Positions 7,861 to 15,412 of a stretch of 25,731 bases of DNA are shown here, in pieces. The position numbers were made by a program, and so were the translations under genes. Numbering within the stretch: position 1 is the stretch's first letter; the number at the start of each line of letters is the position of its first letter. Source of the stretch: Clostridium sp. AM33-3 (GTDB lineage: Bacteria; Bacillota; Clostridia; Lachnospirales; Lachnospiraceae); NCBI RefSeq assembly GCF_003480315.1, contig NZ_QUIV01000032.1, forward strand, positions 1-25,731, in the 5' to 3' direction. The notes under the pieces are model-generated. The model was not told the origin of the DNA and searched no databases. It saw nothing but the letters and a program-made list of their open reading frames with translations.

Positions 7861-8013
7861 TCTCTTGAGTATTCCGGTGGATTTTTTCGCACCTGCCCGG
7901 GCTTAGTAAATCCTCAATCATAAGTACCTTATCATAATACCATATCTTTGAGAAAATATCTCTCGGATCGCGCAATTCGCGCAACTCAAATTACTCACTT
8001 GGAGGTATTTCTC

Positions 8014-8394
8014 ATGAACGCCAGGACGAAGATTCATCAACTCCATCTAAACGAATGGATTACCCGCTTTTCTGAGCAGAAAGCCAGTGGCTTAACTGTA
8101 AAACAATGGTGCGAACAAAAGCATCTTTCCGTCCATGCTTACAATTACTGGAAACATCTTGTCAAAGAAGATCTCTCCAGGCAGGTGCTTCCTGATATCG
8201 TTCCTTTAGCTTTTCCAAATTCTCAAAGCACTCCGGATCCACAAGACTCGAACACTCCAGTTTTCACGAATTGCACGATTCGCGCAATTCGTACAACAGC
8301 TACTATCACAATAAATGGCATTTCCATTACAGTTGACTCCGGCATCTCAGAAGATTTCCTGCGTACACTGATCAAGGCGGTGCGCCATGCTTAA
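8014..8394 (+). CDS. tnpA: IS66-family accessory protein TnpA
   Basis: The protein has 126 residues. The N-terminal segment (KIHQLHLNEWITRFSEQKASG, then LTVKQWCEQKHLSVHAYNYW) is the helix-turn-helix typical of IS66 TnpA proteins. The middle is proline/serine-rich, and the C-terminal ATITINGISITVDSGISEDFLRTLIKAV is the usual short conserved tail. The frame is open upstream, but GGAGG lies 9 nt before the ATG at 8014. The stop overlaps the tnpB start by 8 nt, as in many IS66 elements. TnpA is needed for IS66 transposition with TnpB and TnpC; here both partners are broken, so the gene is intact but probably without function. Confidence 0.8.
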   Translation: MNARTKIHQLHLNEWITRFSEQKASGLTVKQWCEQKHLSVHAYNYWKHLVKEDLSRQVLPDIVPLAFPNSQSTPDPQDSNTPVFTNCTIRAIRTTATITINGISITVDSGISEDFLRTLIKAVRHA

Positions 8395-8434
8395 AGATGC
8401 TGATCCGGAATACTTTTCTGGAATCTATCTCGTG

Positions 8435-8900
8435 TGCGGATTATAAACATGAAATTTTTATCCTCATCTTTTGTGAAAAACGTTGATTTTACAGTATCTT
8501 TTTTGAAAAAAATGAGGATAAAAAAATTAGTTTATGGAACAATGAAACCATCAAAAATAGGAGGTGGTTTCATGAACCAATACAACATCATAGTGCAACA
8601 ATTATTAGCGTATCTGACCAAACGTAAACAATGCAGTTCAAGCAGGCTGTCCCACAAACAATGTTATGAGGAATTCGGCCAATATCTGGAAGAGAATAAT
8701 CTTTATCTTTCTCAAGAAGCAGCAGACCAATGGATTGCAAGCATTCAGGGGAAGTATAATCGGCAAAAATGTTATTTCTGAACTTGCTCGCATCTGTGGG
8801 CTGAGATAACTTTTTTATCCTCATCTTTTGTTATAAGAATGCCTTAAATAAAGCTTTTGGTAAAAAGATGAGGATAAAAATTTCATGTTTATAATCCGCA
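8435..8900. mobile_element. 466-bp MITE-like element with perfect 38-bp inverted repeats
   Basis: Positions 8435-8472 and 8863-8900 are exact 38-bp inverted repeats. Each end also carries a second, internal inverted copy of the ATCCTCATCTTTT core: 8460-8472 facing about 8508-8520, and 8817-8829 facing 8863-8875. Each end can therefore fold into a hairpin. The element sits inside IS66 tnpB. A further 23 nt after the right repeat (including ATTATC/GATAAT) separates it from resumed tnpB sequence, so the true boundary may extend to about 8923. The single internal ORF resembles the start of a tyrosine recombinase, suggesting an internally deleted, non-autonomous derivative of a recombinase-type transposon. 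Confidence 0.75.
8572..8781 (+). pseudogene. N-terminal fragment of a tyrosine-recombinase-like protein
   Basis: This 69-residue ORF starts at the ATG at 8572 after a strong AGGAGGTGG ribosome site. Its LLAYLTKRKQCSSSRLSHKQ, CYEEFGQYLEENNLYLS and AADQWIASI segments fit the helical N-terminal (core-binding) region of transposon-type tyrosine recombinases from Clostridia. No catalytic residues are present; the frame ends after NRQKCYF. An overlapping frame continues GKNVISELARICGLR to a stop at about 8809, which could mark a frameshift or the deletion join. It may be expressed, but only as a fragment. The assignment is from pattern memory and is moderate. Confidence 0.45.
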
Positions 8901-9360
8901 TTATCCACACATAAAGATAATGTGGCTATACCGATTTACGTTATGGAATTGATTCACTGGCCGCAATTCTTGAACGTAAGTTTCATGCAAAACTTTTTGT
9001 TCCGAACACACTCTTTCTCTTTTGCGGCAGATCCGCTTCCAAGATAAAGGGACTGCTTTGGGAAGGTGATGGTTTTCTGCTTCTTTATAAGCGTGTTGAA
9101 AGCGGTCACTTTTCCTGGCCTCGTAATTCCAATGACCTTCGCTCCATGACAGCTGAACAGTTTCACTGGCTCATGCAAGGCTTTGCAATTGATCCCATTA
9201 TCCACGACATAACGCCTGACCATTCTTCCTAAAAATTCTTTTGTGCAAAACAGAGAACTTTACTCCCTGTTTCCTACACCTCTTTCAAAGTGCTGTGCAC
9301 AGCTTTCGAAGGCTCCTTTGCTTCCTTTTTGCAGCCTTCAATGAGTATTCCGGGCGATTC

Positions 9361-9461
9361 TGAACCGCCGTTCCGGCGTCGCAGTACCACTGTTCCGTTT
9401 TCGACGATACCGCGAATCCGGGATTCGGATACCGTGATTCCGGTCAGATGATACCGATTCC
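9361..9461 (+). repeat. IS21-type left end with repeated GATACCG...TCCGG boxes
   Basis: Direct repeats GATACCG-nnnn-TCCGG occur at 9406-9421 and 9428-9443 (22-bp period), with a partial copy at 9450-9461. They lie between a TGAACCG start and the istA fragment. Multiple transposase-binding repeats at the end are characteristic of IS21-family elements. The block CTGTTCCG, 8 nt, GATACCG (from 9390) reappears inside the palindrome at 9762. Confidence 0.55.
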
Positions 9462-9467
9462 CTTTAT

Positions 9468-9501
9468 AATGAATTCATACGCTTTGCAGCGTAAATTCAT
9501 T
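9468..9501 (+). promoter_or_regulatory. Hairpin before istA, possible translation control
   Basis: AATGAATT...ACGC pairs with GCGT...AATTCATT across a TTTGCA loop with a 2-nt bulge. It ends just before the GAAGGAGG ribosome site of the istA fragment. A TATAAT at 9465-9470 overlaps its left arm and may be the istA -10 box. The control role is inference. Confidence 0.35.
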
Positions 9502-9520
9502 ACGAAGGAGGTCACCATTT

Positions 9521-9739
9521 ATGACCAAGTATCGTGAGATCATCCGGCTTGCCGGATTGAATCTCAACCAAACCAACATTGCCCTTAGCTGCAATGCATC
9601 CAAGACAACTGTCAACAAGGTGTTGAAGGCAGCCAGAGAGCAAAATCTTGTCTGGCCTCTGGATCCTAAACTCAGCGATCCAGTCTTAGGCAAGTTGCTT
9701 TTCCCTGAAGTGAAGGTAAAGCCAGTCACTTCAAAATGA
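9521..9739 (+). pseudogene. istA: IS21 IstA transposase, N-terminal fragment only
   Basis: The 72-residue fragment begins with MTKYREIIRLAGLNLNQTNI and ALSCNASKTTVNKVLKAA, the N-terminal helix-turn-helix of IS21 IstA, and continues to the conserved LLFPE segment. The family normally runs to about 400-500 residues with a DDE domain, all missing here. The stop codon TGA is supplied by the first bases of the 109-bp palindrome, so truncation coincides exactly with that junction. GAAGGAGG precedes the ATG. No istB is present. Confidence 0.8.
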
Positions 9740-9845
9740 ATATTACGGTTCAAATGTACCCCTGTTCCGAAGGAACGGATACCGGCAGTCCGGCACTATG
9801 ATACCGTGAGTCCGGAACAGGGATACATTTGAACCGTAATATTCA
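9737..9845. repeat. 109-bp near-perfect palindrome with IS21-like boxes
   Basis: Arms 9737-9769 and 9813-9845 match at 32 of 33 positions (tips TGAATATTACGGTTC and GAACCGTAATATTCA). The 43-bp core carries two GATACCG-nnnn-TCCGG boxes (9778-9793, 9800-9815) with the same 22-bp period and orientation as the IS21 left end. The TG...CA tips are typical of IS21. It is either a miniature IS21 derivative or a fusion of two IS21 ends. Each tip provides the TGA stop of the truncated transposase ORF beside it. Confidence 0.7.
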
Positions 9846-9992
9846 GTAGCCAAGAGTTGCATCCATCTCTGCTTCCATCAGTTCCTGCAGAATATCTTTA
9901 AAACTGTCTTTGAGCAGGGAGTAGACATCCGTAACGCTGGAAATGTCATTTTGAGAGATAATCTGTCGAATTTGTTCCTTTGCAAGTGCCAT
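9843..9992 (-). pseudogene. IS256-family transposase, N-terminal fragment only
   Basis: The 49-residue fragment starts MALAKEQIRQIISQN and runs through DVYSLLKDSFKDILQELMEA to EMDATLGY. This is the start of an IS256/mutator-type transposase, where LGY closes the N-terminal conserved block. The remainder (about 350 residues with the DDE triad) is missing. Its TGA stop is part of the palindrome tip. An AGGAGC ribosome site precedes the ATG. Confidence 0.75.
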
Positions 9993-10063
9993 AAAAAATG
10001 CTCCTTTTCGATAAAAATTTACATACCGTAATTCTTACCAAAATGGAGCCATTTTTTACCAAA

Positions 10064-10086
10064 GACACAAATTAATTTACACTACC
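10064..10086 (-). mobile_element. IS256-type terminal inverted repeat (5' end)
   Basis: Read on the minus strand, GGTAGTGTAAATTAATTTGTGTC lies about 70 nt upstream of the IS256 transposase start. Immediately outside it the IS66 tnpC reading frame resumes, so this is where the IS256 element entered IS66. The matching other end was not found. Confidence 0.55.
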
Positions 10087-10173
10087 GTTGGAACCGCTCA
10101 CAAGCACGGTTTCAATGCTTATGAAGCAATCAAAAATGCATTTTCAGGAACCCCGGAATTCATCTTTGGATGA
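10084..10173 (+). pseudogene. tnpC: IS66 TnpC transposase, last 29 residues
   Basis: The frame reads TVGTAHKHGFNAYEAIKNAF and ends GTPEFIFG before TGA. The pattern (A-x-x-x-G-x-N/D-x-Y-x-Y/A-I/L-K) is the conserved C-terminus of IS66 transposases. The rest of the protein has been replaced by the IS21, palindrome and IS256 remnants. Its end overlaps the terminator hairpin of the opposing glycan operon. Confidence 0.6.
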
Positions 10174-10181
10174 CGGGGTCC
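10147..10181 (-). terminator. Terminator hairpin of the glycan operon
   Basis: On the minus strand GGACCCCG and CGGGGTTCC pair around an inner TCATC/GATGA stem with a CAAA loop, 11 nt after the last stop codon of the operon. The downstream sequence (TGAAAATGC) is not T-rich, so termination may be partly Rho-dependent or weak. The hairpin lies within IS66-derived DNA. Confidence 0.5.
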
Positions 10182-10192
10182 TAAACAGTTAC

Positions 10193-13100
10193 TCATAATG
10201 TATTATAAACTTTCCTAGCCACTTTGTACAAATACGGATGATTCTCAAGCTTATTTTTCACTCTTCTAATAAACTCATCTTCCTGCACAACCTGATTTAC
10301 CGCTATCTGTGCATTCGGAAAATTATTATGGACATTGTACTCATTGTGCTGTTCCATAATAAAGTCAGCAATATTTATCCTGTTAGCGCCTCCCCATACC
10401 TCATCTTCAAAAAATGACGCTGAAAAGACTTTTAGATCCGTACTATTAGCAAATCTTATAAATCCTTCATATGGAAGAGAAACTTCTGTCGGTTTTATTG
10501 AAATTTGATTTCTATATTCACCTAATGCTCCAATAAAATCATCGATAAACGCTAACGCTCCCTTATGAATCTGTTCTACCACCTTACTATCCTGTATGTC
10601 CTTTTCTACATTTTCAAATACTGGTATAATCTGTCCATCCTCAGTAGCAAATCCTATACAGGATGGCTCAAAGCTGGATAGTATATGTTCGCGAATAACG
10701 CCTGACATGCACGGTGTATAATCATAAAAGTTGTAAATCTGGAATTTATGATTTAAACACTCTTTCACGTATTGATTGCTGTCCGCATGTACAAAAAATA
10801 CATTTACTCCATGCCCTGCAGCTTCTGATACAGCTCCCTGGATTCTTCCGCTATACCCCATATCTACAGTCGCACTGTCCAATTCAATCCGCGAATAATA
10901 ATCTTTACATAATTTCTTTGCTCCCTGGTGAACTTCTTCACTGTAAAATTCTTTGATAAATACACTTACAAATTTATCATAAGCCTGCTTATCGGAAAAT
11001 CTCTCTTCCACGTCTATATTATGGGACTTCAAAATAGTTCTGTACTTCTGATCATCTACATCTTTTATACAGAACTGCAACCGCTCTTTCATCGTTTTCG
11101 CAGACTGGTTCAAAACAACTGTAGGATAATCATACAAATCAAATTTACTATTTATAATATACGGCATAAGTGCTTTTCTGGATGAATAAAGATATTCTGC
11201 CTGCGGAGCTTCTTTATCATATTTAGCCATTTTTTTATATACAAGCATGGGAAGATATCCATCTCGTGACATAAAATACAGCTTTTTATAGCCTAACGCC
11301 TTTCCCTGCTCAATCAGCCATTTTGCAAATCCATATAAATGCATCCCCACTGCATAATAACCAATAAAATATGGGTCAGCATTAAAATCCGTCTCACTGT
11401 TAAATGTCCGATATGGATTATCGAAATACCGATTGGCTACAACCGCCATCATTGCACCGTAGCCAACGGAATCCTTATAGGAATCCTGTTTTATTGTTCC
11501 TGCTGCTGCCCAGTTTCCTATTGAAGCACATTTGTTTGTAACTTGCCCCTGAATAATATTCTCAAATACCTCTATAGTTTTAGGGATTAAAAATGTTTTG
11601 ATTCCCAGTCTTCCTGGATTTTCAAAATCATTTGCCCAGGTATCGCCAAAGTGAAGGATTTTATTAGCTGGTACAGCCAAGTCATTTAATACATATTTAA
11701 ACAAATCACCCGTGTGCTTTGTCAATCGCAAATCAGAAGAAAGATATAACTGGCAATATCCCTCATAGCCGTTTTTCTTTAAAATACTTTCTATAGTCTC
11801 TTTTTTAAGATACATATCAGAGACAATAATTACTTTCTTTCCCAAAGCTTTTGCCAGTTCAAATAATTCCCAAATATTCTTTCTGCGGCTGGACAACTGG
11901 ATTTCTAATTCGATTTCTCTGTTTTTCAACTGCTCAACAATCGTTTTTTCCAAATGATAGATCATCTCGATTGCATCATATATTTCATCTAAAGTTATAT
12001 CCTGATAATCTGGCTCTAATGTTCCAAACTTTCTTCTGGCCGCTGCTTCGCCATCCATACGTACTTTTGCAAAGGATACATTTGTATGTACCAACTCTTT
12101 AAACTCTCTGTCCATCAATTCAAATACATGCTGTGGTTTGTATAAAGGCCGGGTAATCAATGTATCAAAGATATCAAAACTGATATATTCAACGGACGCA
12201 TCATTTATCAAGGATTTTGCCACTTCTATTCCATCATTCCATTTTGTGCGCAGAGAATCATAGAAATAATCTTCCTGCTGCATTCTTACCTGTAGATTTG
12301 GATAAAGCTTTTCGATACATCCCAACGCTTCTTTTCTATATTTCCCTACAAAATCTCCATGAATCAGTCCCAGCCACAGCTTTGCGTAAAATTCCCGGAA
12401 AGAATTATAATCTTTCATGATATCCGGCTCTGCATACTGACTCTCCAGAAATTCTTTAACAAAATCAAAGACCGTGATAATATCACCCATATTTTTTTTA
12501 AATTTCTGGATTGTCATATTTCTGGAATTTGTAGAAGCCCCCTCATTCGTACAATAAAAATATGCCGATGAATGAACGATAACTACTTTTTTCGCAAAGT
12601 AAAATAAGACAGATGAAAATGCAATATCCTCTGTCATGATTACATGTGTGGTTATTTTTTTGTAAAACGGAGCTGCCTTATTCCATAAATCCCTAGAATA
12701 GAGTTTGTTCCAAACCGTATGCCAGGAATAACATCTTCCCCGGTGACCAAAAAACTGCTTTCTGACCTCTTCCCCTTCTAATTTTTCTATATTAAGGCTA
12801 CAGTCATGGAAATGATTAACAAATCTTGCTCCATCCTCCATCTCCACTACTGTTTTTCCTATAGCGATATCCGCTTTTTCTTCTTGTATTTTTGTAACAA
12901 GTCCATAATAAAAATCGAAAGCGACGTGATCATCACTATCTAAAAAGGCAATGTAGTCACCTGTTGCCTCTTTTGCCCCAGTCATGCGGGCCTGAAATAA
13001 CCCCTTATTCACATCATGCTTTACATATTTAATACGTTCATCCGTTCTACGGAATTCATTAATAATTTCTTCCGCATTTCCTGGCGAACAATCGTTAACG

Positions 13101-13210
13101 ATTATTATTTCCAGATTGCGGTAGTTTTGGTTTATCACACTGTTAATGCATCTTTTCAGATATTCCTCCGTACCGTATACTGGAATTATTAATGATATTC
13201 TTGGTTCCAT
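10193..13210 (-). CDS. Three-part protein: GT2 glycosyltransferase, HAD-like domain, (S)RDG module
   Basis: This protein of about 1005 residues is the last gene of the glycan operon. The ATG at 13210 has GGGGG 5 nt upstream; an in-frame ATG six codons earlier overlaps the methyltransferase stop but has a poorer site. Residues 4-220 are a GT-A GT2 domain: ISLIIPVYG, VND (38-40), DSD (91-93). Residues 341-550 are HAD-like: FDIFDT (D346), VSDMYL (S463), LTKHTG (K497) and GDTWANDFE (521-529). The usual second Asp of DxDx(T/V) is Phe348, as in dehalogenase-like members. Residues 610-1000 are a module shared with two other operon proteins: YFMSRDG (647-650), VDMGYSG, LSSFEPS. HAD-plus-module proteins resemble COG5610 predicted hydrolases. 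The GT2 part should add a sugar; the roles of the other two parts are unknown. Confidence 0.88.
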   Translation of the reverse strand: MEPRISLIIPVYGTEEYLKRCINSVINQNYRNLEIIIVNDCSPGNAEEIINEFRRTDERIKYVKHDVNKGLFQARMTGAKEATGDYIAFLDSDDHVAFDFYYGLVTKIQEEKADIAIGKTVVEMEDGARFVNHFHDCSLNIEKLEGEEVRKQFFGHRGRCYSWHTVWNKLYSRDLWNKAAPFYKKITTHVIMTEDIAFSSVLFYFAKKVVIVHSSAYFYCTNEGASTNSRNMTIQKFKKNMGDIITVFDFVKEFLESQYAEPDIMKDYNSFREFYAKLWLGLIHGDFVGKYRKEALGCIEKLYPNLQVRMQQEDYFYDSLRTKWNDGIEVAKSLINDASVEYISFDIFDTLITRPLYKPQHVFELMDREFKELVHTNVSFAKVRMDGEAAARRKFGTLEPDYQDITLDEIYDAIEMIYHLEKTIVEQLKNREIELEIQLSSRRKNIWELFELAKALGKKVIIVSDMYLKKETIESILKKNGYEGYCQLYLSSDLRLTKHTGDLFKYVLNDLAVPANKILHFGDTWANDFENPGRLGIKTFLIPKTIEVFENIIQGQVTNKCASIGNWAAAGTIKQDSYKDSVGYGAMMAVVANRYFDNPYRTFNSETDFNADPYFIGYYAVGMHLYGFAKWLIEQGKALGYKKLYFMSRDGYLPMLVYKKMAKYDKEAPQAEYLYSSRKALMPYIINSKFDLYDYPTVVLNQSAKTMKERLQFCIKDVDDQKYRTILKSHNIDVEERFSDKQAYDKFVSVFIKEFYSEEVHQGAKKLCKDYYSRIELDSATVDMGYSGRIQGAVSEAAGHGVNVFFVHADSNQYVKECLNHKFQIYNFYDYTPCMSGVIREHILSSFEPSCIGFATEDGQIIPVFENVEKDIQDSKVVEQIHKGALAFIDDFIGALGEYRNQISIKPTEVSLPYEGFIRFANSTDLKVFSASFFEDEVWGGANRINIADFIMEQHNEYNVHNNFPNAQIAVNQVVQEDEFIRRVKNKLENHPYLYKVARKVYNTL

Positions 13211-13224
13211 AACTTCCCCCTGTT

Positions 13225-14127
13225 TCATCTTATTTCTTTTAGGCGACCTTCCAATTCACTGATATATTCATCTTTCCCCCGAATGGTAGCTTCATAATCA
13301 TCCTGTAATTTTTTTCTGTCCGCTTTATACTTCTCCAAATGGCTGTCTTTTATCTCCAACTGATGTTTTAAATCACTAATATAAAATTCTGCATCCTTTA
13401 ATTTAAATGACAACTTTCTCAAATCATCTTTCATTTGTACATCAAAAGAATTTGTTTGTTTCTGATAATAATCCTTTTTAACAGTTTCTGTTACCGTCCT
13501 GTATATTTCCTCAGACATAAAAAGAACACCCAGACCGCAGCTAAAATCAAACTGCATATTCCATGGATACTGTTCTTTTAATTCATTCCAATAGGTGTGA
13601 GAACCCATAATACCACCATTGATAATTTCATCTCCAATGTCATGGAATAACACAATAGAATTTTTTTTCAGTTTAGGACTCCATATTTCAAAATCATGTT
13701 TTACATCCTCATAAAAATGAGAACCATCAATATGAAGAATATCTATAGAACCTTCTTCAAAGTACTCTGCCGCTTGGTCAAAGGTCATTTTCATCATTTT
13801 TACATGCTGCTGACTAAAACACGTTTCTTTCACCCGCAAAAAGGCACCGTAAATATCCTCCTTATAATCCTGCTCCGTAAATTTATCAAACGTTTCCCAA
13901 AGGTCCACTCCATATAATACCGTATCCAGCTTCAAATCTTTCACTGCTTGCGCAAATGCAAACATAGAACAGCCATAAAAACTCCCTAATTCTACCACCA
14001 CATTCGGTTTCAGATTGGCAATCAAATCATATCCAAATAATCTGTGCCCTGACCATGGTGAATATTTAAGCATATCTCTATTATATTTATCACATTCGAA
14101 CTCTGGAGTGTAATAATTCCACGTCAT
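13225..14127 (-). CDS. SAM-dependent methyltransferase with C-terminal coiled coil
   Basis: The protein has 300 residues. It starts at the ATG at 14127, preceded by GAGG at 6 nt; an upstream TTG that would overlap the Wzt stop has no such site. Motif I is VVVELGSFYG (43-52), followed by LYGVDLW, ILHIDGSHFYEDVKHD and IVLFHDIG, the pattern of class I Methyltransf_24-type enzymes (cephalosporin-hydroxylase-like). Residues about 225-300 are highly charged heptad-like helix (KLKDAEFYISDLKHQLEIKD). In Wzm/Wzt systems, methyl capping by a coiled-coil protein such as WbdD sets chain length and is read by the Wzt C-terminal domain. The gene sits right beside wzt, so a similar terminator or ruler role is a reasonable inference, though no kinase domain is present. 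Confidence 0.8.
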   Translation of the reverse strand: MTWNYYTPEFECDKYNRDMLKYSPWSGHRLFGYDLIANLKPNVVVELGSFYGCSMFAFAQAVKDLKLDTVLYGVDLWETFDKFTEQDYKEDIYGAFLRVKETCFSQQHVKMMKMTFDQAAEYFEEGSIDILHIDGSHFYEDVKHDFEIWSPKLKKNSIVLFHDIGDEIINGGIMGSHTYWNELKEQYPWNMQFDFSCGLGVLFMSEEIYRTVTETVKKDYYQKQTNSFDVQMKDDLRKLSFKLKDAEFYISDLKHQLEIKDSHLEKYKADRKKLQDDYEATIRGKDEYISELEGRLKEIR

Positions 14128-14147
14128 AGTCTTCCTCTCTTTCATTC

Positions 14148-15404
14148 TCAAATCTGCGTTACTTTGAACACATCCATATCCTGATTAAAAATTCCAAAAA
14201 TAGTTTTTCCGTAAGTCGTTGATATGATATGAATCGCATTGTTAATCCAGCATTCTTCTACCTGGTTTAACACTTCCATACCATTTCCAATTCCTAGTGT
14301 AATAAAGTAATCTCCCTCTCTTATTTCCGGCCACTGAACTTCAAACTCCACTAAATTTTCTCCCTCATGTAAAGCAAACTGCTCCACCTGAGAAGTCAGA
14401 CTGGTCTGTCCAAATACCTCATTTCCATATTTGTCCCTGACCTGATATCCCACTATAAGATTTTCAATTGCTATTTTTGCTTCAACTACCATCCATACAT
14501 GGAGGACATCGCCTCTTTCACAGATTTCTGCTTCAGAGCTGCCATTAAACTCATAGTAATATTTTGTAATTAAGGCGTTCATGTTTCCACTATATTGCGC
14601 AGTATCTGGTGTTTTATACTTACTGAAATCCATTTTCTTATGAGTTCCAATGCTTTCTTCACTCTGCTTATTCCTATACTCTCCCTGCTTGATTTTAAAA
14701 TATCTGGTCACAGCTTCCTGCGGTTCTCCATCAAAAACGAGCTGACCATGGTTCATAACCATTACCCGTCTGCAGAATTTTGTCATCGCATTCATATCAT
14801 GGGATACAATCAATACCGTAGCCTTTCCTGTAAGTTCCCGTATCTTCTGGAAACATTTCTGTTGAAAGAACACATCTCCTACACTCAATGCCTCATCGAT
14901 GATCAGTATATCCGGTTCGATATTGATGGCAATAGAAAATGCCAGTCTTACAAACATACCTGAAGAATATGTCTTTACTGGCTGATTGATAAATTCTCCA
15001 ATATCAGCGAATTCTAATATTGCTGGAATTCTTTTCTTTGTTTCCTCTTCTGAGTAGCCCATAATTGTGGAATTTAAATAAATATTTTCCATTCCTGTAT
15101 ATTCAGGATTGAAACCTGCTCCCAATTCAAGAAGCGCCGATATTTTCCCATTAATATCAACAGTCCCTTCTGACTGCGTTATTACTCCGGTTACGATTTT
15201 CAAAAGCGTGGATTTGCCCGAACCATTCAAACCAATGATTCCTACGCACTCGCCCTTCTCCACCTCAAAAGATACATTTCGCAGCGCATAAAAATCCTTG
15301 TGGTATTTTCTATTTCCAGGCAACACCGCTTCTTTAAATTTATCCTTTTTACTCGCATATAATGGATATGCTTTACTCAGGTTCTCTATCTCTATCGCTT
15401 TCAT
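14148..15404 (-). CDS. wzt: Polysaccharide ABC exporter ATPase (Wzt) with substrate-recognition domain
   Basis: This 418-residue cytoplasmic ATPase powers glycan export through the Wzm permease. The ATG at 15404 has AGGAG 6 nt upstream; the longer open frame is an artefact. The nucleotide-binding domain has Walker A GLNGSGKST (58-66), GAGFNPEYTGMENIYLN (96-111, the Wzt/TagH-type Q-loop region), signature YSSGM (146-150), Walker B ILIIDEAL (166-173) and H202. Residues about 255-418 form an extra beta-rich domain (DVLHVWMVVEAKIAI, NLIVGYQVRDKYGNEVFGQ, FEVQWPEIREGDYFITLGIG), the Wzt_C carbohydrate-binding fold that selects modified chains. TagH-type teichoic acid ATPases usually lack this fold, so a Wzt role is favoured. 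It follows wzm by 8 nt. Confidence 0.92.
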   Translation of the reverse strand: MKAIEIENLSKAYPLYASKKDKFKEAVLPGNRKYHKDFYALRNVSFEVEKGECVGIIGLNGSGKSTLLKIVTGVITQSEGTVDINGKISALLELGAGFNPEYTGMENIYLNSTIMGYSEEETKKRIPAILEFADIGEFINQPVKTYSSGMFVRLAFSIAINIEPDILIIDEALSVGDVFFQQKCFQKIRELTGKATVLIVSHDMNAMTKFCRRVMVMNHGQLVFDGEPQEAVTRYFKIKQGEYRNKQSEESIGTHKKMDFSKYKTPDTAQYSGNMNALITKYYYEFNGSSEAEICERGDVLHVWMVVEAKIAIENLIVGYQVRDKYGNEVFGQTSLTSQVEQFALHEGENLVEFEVQWPEIREGDYFITLGIGNGMEVLNQVEECWINNAIHIISTTYGKTIFGIFNQDMDVFKVTQI

Positions 15405-15412
15405 AACGTCTC

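Larger units (their letters stand above)
8387..9232 (+). pseudogene. tnpB: IS66 TnpB interrupted by a 466-bp inverted-repeat element
   Basis: The first 17 codons (MLKDADPEYFSGIYLVC) run to about 8438. The gene resumes in frame near 8924 with GYTDLRYGIDSLAAILERKF and ends with a full C-terminus (FCGRSASKIKGLLWEGDGFLLLYKR, MTAEQFHWLMQGF) at the TAA at 9232. Removing the intervening sequence would restore the IS66 TnpB consensus VCGYTDLRYG. This proves that the intervening DNA is an insertion. TnpB is an accessory transposition protein; this copy is inactive. Confidence 0.82.
7866..10190. mobile_element. Nested insertion-sequence graveyard built on an IS66 skeleton
   Basis: IS66 genes appear in the correct order and orientation: tnpA (8014-8394), tnpB (starting 8387, ending 9232) and the last 29 residues of tnpC (10084-10173). 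Between and inside them are a 466-bp inverted-repeat element within tnpB, an IS21 left end with an istA fragment, a 109-bp palindrome and an IS256 transposase start. Most of tnpC is gone. The outer limits are approximate: the left limit is placed at a TGAGTATTCCGG sequence and the right limit just after the tnpC stop. I could not identify a matching terminal inverted repeat pair for IS66 itself. Confidence 0.65.

Noticed and set aside
7964..8297. Repeated CGCGCAATTCG near the tnpA start and inside tnpA
   Set aside because: Only two short copies, one within coding sequence; more likely chance than a functional site.
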